From Bacteroidales bacterium (GTDB lineage: Bacteria > Bacteroidota > Bacteroidia > Bacteroidales > UBA932), in assembly GCA_017559545.1 (NCBI GenBank), contig JAFYRK010000007.1, positions 1 to 64,000 of the forward strand: a stretch of DNA of 64,000 nt, written 5' to 3'. This document shows positions 17,619 through 25,839 of the stretch, piece after piece. Position numbers and translations under genes: made by a program. How positions within the stretch are numbered: the first letter of the stretch is position 1; every line of letters begins with the position of its first letter. The notes beneath the pieces were generated by a model. The model saw only the letters and a program-made list of their open reading frames with translations. It did no database searches and was not told the DNA's origin.

Positions 17619-20600
17619 CCTGTTTCTGATAGGCTTTAGGAGACATGCCGAACTGTTCCTTGAAACTCTTGCTGAAATAGCTGGCATCCTGGATACCCAC
17701 CTTATATGAAACCTCCGCAGAGGTATATTCTCCGGTCATGAGCAACTCTGCCGCCTTCTTCATCCTCAATATATGTATATATTTATTCGGTGAGTACCCT
17801 GTCAGGCTCTTTATCTTTGTAAAGAAGGTTGATCTGCCCATTGCAAGTTCTGAAGCAAAATCATCCATAGAAAAATTCGGATTTGCCAACTGTACTTCCA
17901 AAACACGGTCAATCTTATCCATAAATTCCCTATCGCGGTCATTTGTACAGATTGCATCCGTCTTAAGTGACAGGTCATTTGAAAACTTCTCGCGCAAACG
18001 GTTTCTCTGCTCTATAAGTTTCAGCATTCTGACCAGCACATATGCTGGACGGAAAGGCTTGGTGATATAAGCATCTGCCCCGCTCTTGAATCCTTCAATC
18101 TGCTTATCTTCAGAAGAAAGTGCTGTAAGCAGGACGACAGGTATATGGCAGGTATTGAAATCCGCCTTGATCCTGTCTGCGACTTCATATCCGGACATGC
18201 CCGGCATCATGACATCAGACAGCACCATTTCCACTTCTGCATCTTTTGCAATGTAAGCAAGTCCGGATTCACCATCGACAGCCTCTATGACATTAAAATA
18301 ACCAGACAGTTCTTCGACAATCATGCGCCTTATATCCGATTCGTCTTCTATCACCAGTACCTTGTGTGGATTGAGTGGCTTTGGGGGCATCTCCGTCATG
18401 AGATCTGCTTCAACAGGAGTGAAAGTCTTAGGTCCGACGCTTTCCAGGCTAGTAGATCCTGATACAAAGTCATCCTTATCAAAGATCTTCTCATCCAAAG
18501 GCAGTCTTACCGTAAATATTGAACCGCCACCCTGATTAGGAATATAGTCTATCTCCCCCTTATCGGCCTCAACCAATGCTCGTGCAAGATTCAGGCCTAA
18601 TCCCATGCTCGACTCTGAACCATCGCTCAACGTGAATCTCGAAAACAGCATCTTTCTTTTATCCTCTGTTATACCGACTCCTGTATCCGTCACCTTCAAT
18701 ATCAGCGACAAACCATCACGAACGATTTCAAAGCATACTGATCCACCAGACGGAGTATACTTTATGGCATTGGAAAGCAGATTGTACACAACCTTGTCCA
18801 TATCATCCCTATCGATATAGGCCTCCAGGGAAGTGAATGACGGCCTATATTCAAACGACAGACCCTTAGCCTGTGCTGACACTGTAAATGTCTCGAATAT
18901 ATCTCCAAAAAATCTTACGACCTCCGTCTTTTCGAGTCTGATACGATGCTTGTCATCCTGAAGTTTGCGGAATTCCAGCAACTGATTGATAAGCCTCAGC
19001 AGCCTTCTGGTGCCCGTATCCATCACCTGCACAGTCTTGGCCGCAGATGCCGGCATCTCCTGCATCCCTTTCAATTTATCCAAAGAATGAAGAATCAGAG
19101 TAAGAGGAGTACGGAACTCATGCGATATATTCGTAAAGAACAACAGTTTATATTCTGTCATCTGCTTTTCCACCTTGGCAGCATTACGCAAATCATTTAT
19201 CCTCTTAAATATCCGCAATGACACATATATAGCCGACAAAATTAGAATTACATACAAGACATAGGCTATAACCGACCTGTAAAACGGAGGATATACCCTG
19301 ATAGTCACACTCGACGGATCACTCCATCTTCCTGTGGAATCACAGGCCTTGACTGTCAGAACATATCTGCCAGGCGGCAGATTCCTGAAACTTGCTGATG
19401 AAAATTCAGAAGGGACACTCCAATCACCGTCATATCCATCCAATTTATAACTATACCTCGTTCCCAGGGAGTAATCCAATGTTGAGAATGAAACCGCAAA
19501 GGTATTCTGTCCATGCTTGAGTCTGATATCGGACTGATATGAAACAGAGGATTCGATATTGGCGCCGACTATATTCAATTCTGTAAAGACTACAGATGAA
19601 GCGACATGATTTATTGACAAGGCAACATCAGGCTCGACTACAGCAACTCCACTTTTGGTTCCGAACAGCAGTCGCCCATCATCAAGAAGCCCGACACTGT
19701 TGTCCAGACAGATGTTACTCTGCATCTTGCTTGAGAAGATAAAATTCCTGAACTCTCTGACATCGGTATCGAAACACGAGACGCCATATTCCGTGCTTAT
19801 CCAGATTCTTCCGTCCTTATCCTCCACGAATCCCTGAACAAGTCCATTTACAAGGCCTTTGTCAACTCCATAATGAGTAAACTCTACCACTCCTCGCTCA
19901 TCTGTCCTGGATACGCTGAAGCCGGCTCCACTTTCCGCGATCCATATACGTCCTTTTGAATCCTCCATCAAAGCCCGGACCTCGTTACTGCGGAGTTTTC
20001 CATTAGCACAATTATATGAAACATAAGCACTTGGATCATTCAATAATGAATCCGGATTAAAGTATAGCAATCCCTCACTTGTGCCGACCCACATATTGCC
20101 TCTCGAATCACATAAAGCGGAACGCATCCTCCTGCGACTATAAGAATCGTTAAAGAACCGTCTGAATGTTATTTTTCCATCTGGGGCCGTCTGCGCAAGA
20201 TTAAGTCCTCCGCCAAATGTAGCCAGCCACATTCTTCCACTCATATCCCGAACAACACCAAACACGTTATCGGAACTTAAGGATGAAGCATCGTCATGGC
20301 GGTTAGAATACTTCACATCCCCGACAATGACCCCTTTTCCTCTTGTTCCTATCCATTGTCTTCCCAGAGTATCTCTGCACACATCATACACACTGGCGGC
20401 ATGACTGACTGTACTGATTCTGGAGGACATATCTTTAGAATATATATGAACCTTTCCATCGCGAGTACACACCCAGACCCCTTCATTCTGACGGGTATCA
20501 ATCATTCTGACCATATCCGAGTATTCAACATCCGCTGCGCCATCAATGTGAAGCATAGAAATGCCCTCATTTAATGCGCTCAGCTTAAACAAGCCGGAAA

Positions 20601-21810
20601 ACTCCGTACCTAGCCAGAAATTATCGCCCCTGTCTTTTGTTATACACATAAGGATTCCCGATGCTGTAACCTTATCAGATAGAACATTGCTGATTGTATC
20701 TCTCTTAAGGTCATACACAAAAAGTCCCTTGTCATGAGTAGATATCCATACCTTACCGTCATCATCCCTCACAAAGTCATATCTGATTGTCCAATAGATA
20801 CTTTCATCAGGAGAGTATAGATTCAGATTTACAATATGTCCCTCTGATTTATCATAATACACAACACGGCCATGATTATCATACGCCAGAGCATTTCCGT
20901 TCTTATCAGTTATAGTTTGACCTGAGCGCAGATCCAGTTTTCCTGATACCTTCTCAACTTCTCCTGATGTACCGTCATACTTCCATGTTGAAGATGAAGT
21001 GAAAATATACCATTGAGTCCCTGTCGAGAAGCCACCCGTAATCGGAATCTTGTCAACACAATCACGATGTAATAACACTTTTTCTGATATGGACTTTCCA
21101 TTCGCCGCCCAAATAATGCCATCATCTGATATAAAGTGAGGAGTTCCATCAATTATCTCAGCAAATCGGAAAGAATGTTCTTCAGCCATATGCTCAATCT
21201 GTCCGTCTTCATATACGCACATACCTCGGTCTGTACCAATCCACGTGCAAGTGCCATGAGATAAGACAAAGTAAACTATATCAGAAGGAAGATTTTCGGA
21301 TTGCATAGAAAACTTCTCTGACACGAATGATCTATCAGCACATCTTACTCTCATACAACCTTGACTTCTTCCCCAAAGCCATACACAATCATTTGAGAAT
21401 AAAAGCTGGCCATAACTGCCATCATAGTCACCGCTACCACTATAATCCACAAAGCATTCATGCTGCAAATCATAACAGCATATTTCATCAGACATCGTTG
21501 TCACCCAAAGAAATGCATTATCATCTTCATAGATAGACTTTATACGCGGATCAGGCAGCCCTGGGGTATCATTATAAGTAGGGTATATCGTATTGAAGTT
21601 TCTTCCATCATAACGACAAAGCCCACTATTGACGGTTCCCAGCCATATAAAGCCCTTATTATCCTGATGAACGCTTCTTATGGAATTACACGGAAGACCG
21701 TCCGCCGTCGTAAGCTGGCGGAAGGATATTTCAGAATCAGATGCCCATCCGACGAGAGGAAGAGTCAGTAGCAATATTGTGAAGACGTATCTCAAATGTT
21801 TCAGCATCAT
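17578..21810 (-). CDS. Hybrid two-component system sensor/regulator (HTCS) of the PUL
   Basis: This 1,410-residue one-protein signalling system has a signal peptide (to about residue 23). Two seven-bladed propellers of Reg_prop repeats (about 30-730; GLPCNSIRSVHQDNKGFIWL, DGRIWISTEYG) and a Y_Y_Y domain (about 760-840) follow. A membrane helix at 848-866 leads to the histidine kinase with FFTNISHEFRTPL (His897), N-box NLLSNAIKYTP (1010-1020) and G-boxes. The receiver has acceptor Asp1199 in LSDVMMPG and Lys1251. An AraC-type DNA-binding domain covers about 1312-1396. Known HTCSs bind an oligosaccharide in the periplasm and switch on their PUL. Here the ligand is inferred to be an RG-I fragment. 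The start could also be the second Met. Confidence 0.97.
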   Translation of the reverse strand: MMLKHLRYVFTILLLTLPLVGWASDSEISFRQLTTADGLPCNSIRSVHQDNKGFIWLGTVNSGLCRYDGRNFNTIYPTYNDTPGLPDPRIKSIYEDDNAFLWVTTMSDEICCYDLQHECFVDYSGSGDYDGSYGQLLFSNDCVWLWGRSQGCMRVRCADRSFVSEKFSMQSENLPSDIVYFVLSHGTCTWIGTDRGMCVYEDGQIEHMAEEHSFRFAEIIDGTPHFISDDGIIWAANGKSISEKVLLHRDCVDKIPITGGFSTGTQWYIFTSSSTWKYDGTSGEVEKVSGKLDLRSGQTITDKNGNALAYDNHGRVVYYDKSEGHIVNLNLYSPDESIYWTIRYDFVRDDDGKVWISTHDKGLFVYDLKRDTISNVLSDKVTASGILMCITKDRGDNFWLGTEFSGLFKLSALNEGISMLHIDGAADVEYSDMVRMIDTRQNEGVWVCTRDGKVHIYSKDMSSRISTVSHAASVYDVCRDTLGRQWIGTRGKGVIVGDVKYSNRHDDASSLSSDNVFGVVRDMSGRMWLATFGGGLNLAQTAPDGKITFRRFFNDSYSRRRMRSALCDSRGNMWVGTSEGLLYFNPDSLLNDPSAYVSYNCANGKLRSNEVRALMEDSKGRIWIAESGAGFSVSRTDERGVVEFTHYGVDKGLVNGLVQGFVEDKDGRIWISTEYGVSCFDTDVREFRNFIFSSKMQSNICLDNSVGLLDDGRLLFGTKSGVAVVEPDVALSINHVASSVVFTELNIVGANIESSVSYQSDIRLKHGQNTFAVSFSTLDYSLGTRYSYKLDGYDGDWSVPSEFSSASFRNLPPGRYVLTVKACDSTGRWSDPSSVTIRVYPPFYRSVIAYVLYVILILSAIYVSLRIFKRINDLRNAAKVEKQMTEYKLLFFTNISHEFRTPLTLILHSLDKLKGMQEMPASAAKTVQVMDTGTRRLLRLINQLLEFRKLQDDKHRIRLEKTEVVRFFGDIFETFTVSAQAKGLSFEYRPSFTSLEAYIDRDDMDKVVYNLLSNAIKYTPSGGSVCFEIVRDGLSLILKVTDTGVGITEDKRKMLFSRFTLSDGSESSMGLGLNLARALVEADKGEIDYIPNQGGGSIFTVRLPLDEKIFDKDDFVSGSTSLESVGPKTFTPVEADLMTEMPPKPLNPHKVLVIEDESDIRRMIVEELSGYFNVIEAVDGESGLAYIAKDAEVEMVLSDVMMPGMSGYEVADRIKADFNTCHIPVVLLTALSSEDKQIEGFKSGADAYITKPFRPAYVLVRMLKLIEQRNRLREKFSNDLSLKTDAICTNDRDREFMDKIDRVLEVQLANPNFSMDDFASELAMGRSTFFTKIKSLTGYSPNKYIHILRMKKAAELLMTGEYTSAEVSYKVGIQDASYFSKSFKEQFGMSPKAYQKQAKESLNRDNNQDD

Positions 21811-21827
21811 TCGTTTTGCATTTTATG

Positions 21828-21835
21828 CAAAAATA
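21828..21835 (-). promoter_or_regulatory. -7 element of the HTCS gene
   Basis: Reads TATTTTTG on the minus strand (TAnnTTTG), ending 18 bases before the HTCS start codon. Confidence 0.45.
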
Positions 21836-21931
21836 GTATTTCAATCCAACATAACACTCAGACAAAATATATTATTTGTTCAAAAGTATAAGTCTATTGT
21901 ACAGAGGTAAATTCTCGCATCATATTGTGAT

Positions 21932-21939
21932 TAACTTTG
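21932..21939 (+). promoter_or_regulatory. -7 element of the SASA esterase/GH28 pair
   Basis: TAACTTTG matches TAnnTTTG and ends 21 bases before the ATG at 21961. The same octamer is used for the fimbrillin-like/SusC, GH106 and hutI promoters. Confidence 0.5.
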
Positions 21940-21960
21940 TTTTCAACAAAAAATGATAAG

Positions 21961-23400
21961 ATGAAAAAACTACTGACACTATTGACAAGTCTCGCATTGA
22001 CCGTCACTGGAATTCATGCTCAGATAAAGCTACCGAAAGTACTGACAGACAACATGGTACTTCAAAGTGGCAAGGAGGTACGAATATGGGGAGAAGCCCC
22101 TGTGGGTGCTAAAGTACAGGTTGAATTTCAAAAACAGAAGAAATCGGTTTATGCAGATCATATCGGCAGATGGACGATTATATTGGACACATTGAAAGTA
22201 TCAGCAACGCCATCGGAAATGGTAATCAGATGTGGCAAGGAAAAGGAGATTCTAAGCAATATTCTTGTAGGAGAAGTATGGCTTGCAAGCGGCCAGTCAA
22301 ACATGGAATATTCAATGAACAACCATCCAAAACATCCAAAACCTAAACGCGGTGATCGAGATTACCTCTACAAAGCTTATTCTACAGCAGACAATCAACT
22401 GATCAGGGTACTGCATGTAAGAAAAGAACTGACTGACACACTTCCTACTGATGGTTGGAAAGTTCTCTCTCAGGAATCACTCGCACCAATCTCCGCGGCA
22501 GCATACTTTTTCGCTGATTCCCTTTCTAAAAAACTTAATGTCCCTGTTGGCATCATATCATCTGCGTGGGGCGGTACTCCGATAGAAGCATGGACATCCG
22601 TAGAGGCGTACGAAAACTCACCTGTCTTCGAAAACAAAGTAAGCTATAACAGACTAGACGGAGTAAGCATAGCAAAAAGATTTGACTGCATGATTGCGCC
22701 TATTGTACCATATACAATGAGAGGATTTCTTTGGTATCAAGGCGAACAAAATGTTGTACAGGGAGATACGGACATATATACAGACAAGATGGCATTGCTT
22801 ATTGATGACTGGAGAGGACTGTGGAAAGACGAAAATATGCCATTCTATTTCGTACAGCTTGCACCGTACTGCTATTCGCAACGCAGAAATGATGCAAAGG
22901 CAAAGACATGGGAAGCATTACCGATGTTCTGGCAAGCACAGGAAGCATGTCTGAAAATAAACAACACAGGGATGGTTGTCACTACAGACCTGATAGACAA
23001 GACTACAGAGATACATCCTTCATACAAATGGGTCGTAGGTCGCAGACTTGCAAGACTTGCGCTTGCTAAGACGTACGGTTATACTGACATATTATGTTAC
23101 GGACCGACATTCAAATCAGTAAGTTTCCAAGGAGGAGAAGCTATCATCGAAATGGAAAACGTAGGAGAAGGTCTGCAAACCAATGATGGAAAGAGTCCAG
23201 GTTGGTTTCAGATGGCTGATAAAAGCGGAAGATTCTTTGATGCTGAAGCAAAAATTATTGCTCCAAACAAAATATCAGTCAGATGTAAGAGATACGACAA
23301 GCCACTATATGTACGATATGCATGGGATGAACTTGCATCACCGAACTTATTTAACAGCGAGGGGCTTCCAGCCGTACCATTCGGCGCAAAAATGAAATAA
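21961..23400 (+). CDS. Secreted carbohydrate acetylesterase of the sialate O-acetylesterase (SASA/DUF303) family
   Basis: This 479-residue protein has a signal peptide ending THIHAQ-like (TGIHAQ). The start is the ATG after the -7 box; an upstream in-frame Met lies inside the promoter. SGNH features are the nucleophile block ASGQSNME (Ser113), GTPIEAW, WYQGEQN (259-265) and the C-terminal EIHPSYKW with His353. Family members deacetylate sialic acid, xylan or pectic sugars. No sialic acid genes are near, and the neighbours are pectinases, so an RG-I or galacturonan acetyl group is the likely target. It is followed by the GH28 gene after 5 bases. It would be the second acetylesterase of the locus besides CE12. 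Confidence 0.87.
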   Translation: MKKLLTLLTSLALTVTGIHAQIKLPKVLTDNMVLQSGKEVRIWGEAPVGAKVQVEFQKQKKSVYADHIGRWTIILDTLKVSATPSEMVIRCGKEKEILSNILVGEVWLASGQSNMEYSMNNHPKHPKPKRGDRDYLYKAYSTADNQLIRVLHVRKELTDTLPTDGWKVLSQESLAPISAAAYFFADSLSKKLNVPVGIISSAWGGTPIEAWTSVEAYENSPVFENKVSYNRLDGVSIAKRFDCMIAPIVPYTMRGFLWYQGEQNVVQGDTDIYTDKMALLIDDWRGLWKDENMPFYFVQLAPYCYSQRRNDAKAKTWEALPMFWQAQEACLKINNTGMVVTTDLIDKTTEIHPSYKWVVGRRLARLALAKTYGYTDILCYGPTFKSVSFQGGEAIIEMENVGEGLQTNDGKSPGWFQMADKSGRFFDAEAKIIAPNKISVRCKRYDKPLYVRYAWDELASPNLFNSEGLPAVPFGAKMK

Positions 23401-23405
23401 TTATC

Positions 23406-24701
23406 ATGAGAAAAATACTGATTATATCCATACTGATTGCCATATCATCGAATGCTTTTGCTGATGGTTTATTCCCTGATGGCACAATCATAAGCAAATG
23501 GTACAGTACTGTACCAGAATTAAAGGCGGGCAAAACCTACGTCATTACCGATTACGGAGTAAAGAAGGACAGCACGAAGGTGCAGACAGCACAGATCCAA
23601 AGAGTCATTGACATCGCCGCAGAGAATGGAGGAGGAACAATAGTCATCCCTAAGGGCACATATCTTTCCGGATCACTTTTCTTCAAGCCTGGCACAAAAC
23701 TTATGCTCAAGGAGAAAGCCGTACTCAAGGGCAGCGATGACATCTCTGATTTTGCGGTAATAGACACCAGGATGGAAGGTCAATGTCTGAAATATTTTGC
23801 AGCATTGGTCAATGCTATAGGCGTAGACAATTTCGCCATAACAGGAAAAGGAACAATCAACGGCAACGGACACCGTTTCTGGAAGTCATTCTGGCTTCGC
23901 AGACAGGTAAACCCCAAATGTACAAATCTCGAAGAACTCAGACCGAGACTTGTATTTATTTCCGATTGTGAAGATGTGCACATCGAAGGGGTCAGATTTG
24001 AAAATTCACCATTCTGGACAACTCACCTCTACAAATGTGAACGTGTTCGTATCTGGAATACTGAGATCTTTGCTCCCGAATCACCTGTCAAGGCTCCAAG
24101 TTCAGACGCCATCGACATTGATGTCTGCACAGACGTCCATATCAAGGGATGCAGAATCTCCGTGAACGACGATGCAATTGCACTAAAAGGAGGCAAAGGG
24201 CCATGGGCAGACAAGGATCCGGGAAACGGGGCCAATGTTGGAATCATAATTGAAGATTGCGATTTCGGCTTCTGTCACAGTGCTCTGACCTGCGGAAGCG
24301 AATCTATCCATAACAGAAACATCATCTTCCGAAATTGCAATATTGAGAACGCGGTGAGGCTGCTCTGGCTCAAGATGAGGCCGGACACGCCTCAGAATTA
24401 TGAATATATCTGTGTGGAAGGGATGACAGGAAATGTACGCTCATTTCTCTATATCCAGCCATGGACACAGTTCTTTGACCTGAAAGACAGAAAAGACATC
24501 CCGATGTCATACTCATCCAATATTACGATGAAGAACATCAAGATGTCATGTAAAAGATTTTTCGATGTGAAGGCTGCCCCAGATCAATATTCACTGAAGG
24601 ATTTCACATTCTCAGACCTTGAAATCAAGGCTGAGAATCCGTCCTGCAACAGATCCGTCATTGAAAACTTCACATGGAACAATGTCCAGGTGAACAAATA
24701 G
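23406..24701 (+). CDS. Glycoside hydrolase family 28 (polygalacturonase/rhamnogalacturonan hydrolase type)
   Basis: This 431-residue protein has a signal peptide (ISILIAISSNAFA). The parallel beta-helix begins with ITDYGVKKDSTKVQTAQIQ. The catalytic aspartates are in SDAIDID (about 233-239) and NDDAIALKGG (Asp255, Asp256). The conserved His is in CHSALTCGSES (His291), and the substrate-binding Arg/Lys are in RLLWLKMRPDT (Arg318, Lys323). GH28 enzymes invert at galacturonic-acid linkages. In this RG-I locus an exo- or endo-acting galacturonidase for backbone fragments is inferred. It ends only 3 bases from the stop of the convergent GH105 gene. Confidence 0.93.
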   Translation: MRKILIISILIAISSNAFADGLFPDGTIISKWYSTVPELKAGKTYVITDYGVKKDSTKVQTAQIQRVIDIAAENGGGTIVIPKGTYLSGSLFFKPGTKLMLKEKAVLKGSDDISDFAVIDTRMEGQCLKYFAALVNAIGVDNFAITGKGTINGNGHRFWKSFWLRRQVNPKCTNLEELRPRLVFISDCEDVHIEGVRFENSPFWTTHLYKCERVRIWNTEIFAPESPVKAPSSDAIDIDVCTDVHIKGCRISVNDDAIALKGGKGPWADKDPGNGANVGIIIEDCDFGFCHSALTCGSESIHNRNIIFRNCNIENAVRLLWLKMRPDTPQNYEYICVEGMTGNVRSFLYIQPWTQFFDLKDRKDIPMSYSSNITMKNIKMSCKRFFDVKAAPDQYSLKDFTFSDLEIKAENPSCNRSVIENFTWNNVQVNK

Positions 24702-24704
24702 CAC

Positions 24705-25838
24705 TTAAAAGGCAAGCTTATAGACTTCGCTGGCGGCAAGGAGAAAACATCCCGCGCCATAGTCTTCAAAGTCAGGAATCGAAGTATGAGTTACAGGCTG
24801 ACCATCCTTCGGTTCCTTTCCTGTTCCCTGTACATATCCCAGAAAGCCATTATCATGAACTGCTTCATTACTCATGGCATTCCATGCTTTGGCAACAATC
24901 GGATAATACTTGTCGCGGTCAAGGATACCGTTATTGATACCCCATGCCATTCCGTATACAAATAAAGCAGTACCTGTAAGCTCCTTTCCGCCGAAATTAT
25001 CGGGATCATGGAGACTCACATTCCAAAATCCATCTGCTCTCTGACACATGGCCAACGCCTTGCACATCGCCTTAAGATCCTTGATATACAGCTTACGGTG
25101 AGGATCATCTTGAGGAATATCATTCAGAACCCTCACTAACGCCGCAACCACCCATCCATTTCCACGAGACCAGTAGCAGTCCTCGCCATTAGGTTCCTTA
25201 TATGGAGGAAGAAAATCCTTATCACGCCACCACAAGCCCTCCTTCTCATTATACAGGCCCTGCTCATCACGAGAAGATACATACATCCTCCAAGCTTTCT
25301 CAAAATAACGTTCGTCTCCCGTCAACCTGCCGAGTTTTGTCAGAACAGGCATACCCATCTGAATTGCGTCAATCCATGTCCAGTCAGCGTCCATAGGCGT
25401 ATTGACGAGCATATCCATGCAGGAAACAGTCTTACGAAGCTTATGCGGCTCAGGACAAAGACGATATAGATCTATATAAGTCTGAGCACAGCAATAGTTA
25501 TCCGAATCACGAGTGGCCGTATCATCTCTACGCATACCCCATTTATGAAAATCTGCCCATCTGAGAGCATATTCATAGTACTCGTTCCTGGGATACACCG
25601 AATACATGGCCATCAACCCTTCATAATAAACACCCCTGGTCCAGATATTTGTTTCGTAATTCTTCCTGCGTGAAGGATAGGGCATGACAGCCGTCGGATC
25701 TGCATACTTTATCTTCATCACATAGTCATTGACCTTTATCATTGTCTTGAGGACTTCCTTCTGAGACGGAAGAGTCTCAGCTGACAATGTGGAGAATGCA
25801 ACCAACGATGTCGCTATAGTCAGAAATAGTCTTTTCAT
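24705..25838 (-). CDS. Unsaturated rhamnogalacturonyl hydrolase, GH105 (YteR-like)
   Basis: This 377-residue protein has a signal peptide ending FSTLSA. It is an (alpha/alpha)6 barrel with TRGVYYEGLMAMY, the substrate Asp in DSDNYCCAQ (Asp113), the catalytic Asp in WTWIDAIQMGMP (Asp157), and the WSRGNGWV motif. GH105 hydrates the unsaturated galacturonate that PL11 leaves at the non-reducing end, releasing 4-deoxy-hexosulose uronate, which KduI can process. The gene starts one base after the GH106 stop, so the two are cotranscribed and likely act in sequence in the periplasm. Confidence 0.93.
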   Translation of the reverse strand: MKRLFLTIATSLVAFSTLSAETLPSQKEVLKTMIKVNDYVMKIKYADPTAVMPYPSRRKNYETNIWTRGVYYEGLMAMYSVYPRNEYYEYALRWADFHKWGMRRDDTATRDSDNYCCAQTYIDLYRLCPEPHKLRKTVSCMDMLVNTPMDADWTWIDAIQMGMPVLTKLGRLTGDERYFEKAWRMYVSSRDEQGLYNEKEGLWWRDKDFLPPYKEPNGEDCYWSRGNGWVVAALVRVLNDIPQDDPHRKLYIKDLKAMCKALAMCQRADGFWNVSLHDPDNFGGKELTGTALFVYGMAWGINNGILDRDKYYPIVAKAWNAMSNEAVHDNGFLGYVQGTGKEPKDGQPVTHTSIPDFEDYGAGCFLLAASEVYKLAF

Positions 25839-25839
25839 A

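Noticed and set aside
21937..21960. Upstream Met for the SASA esterase
   Set aside because: It overlaps the -7 box and adds residues in front of a good signal peptide.
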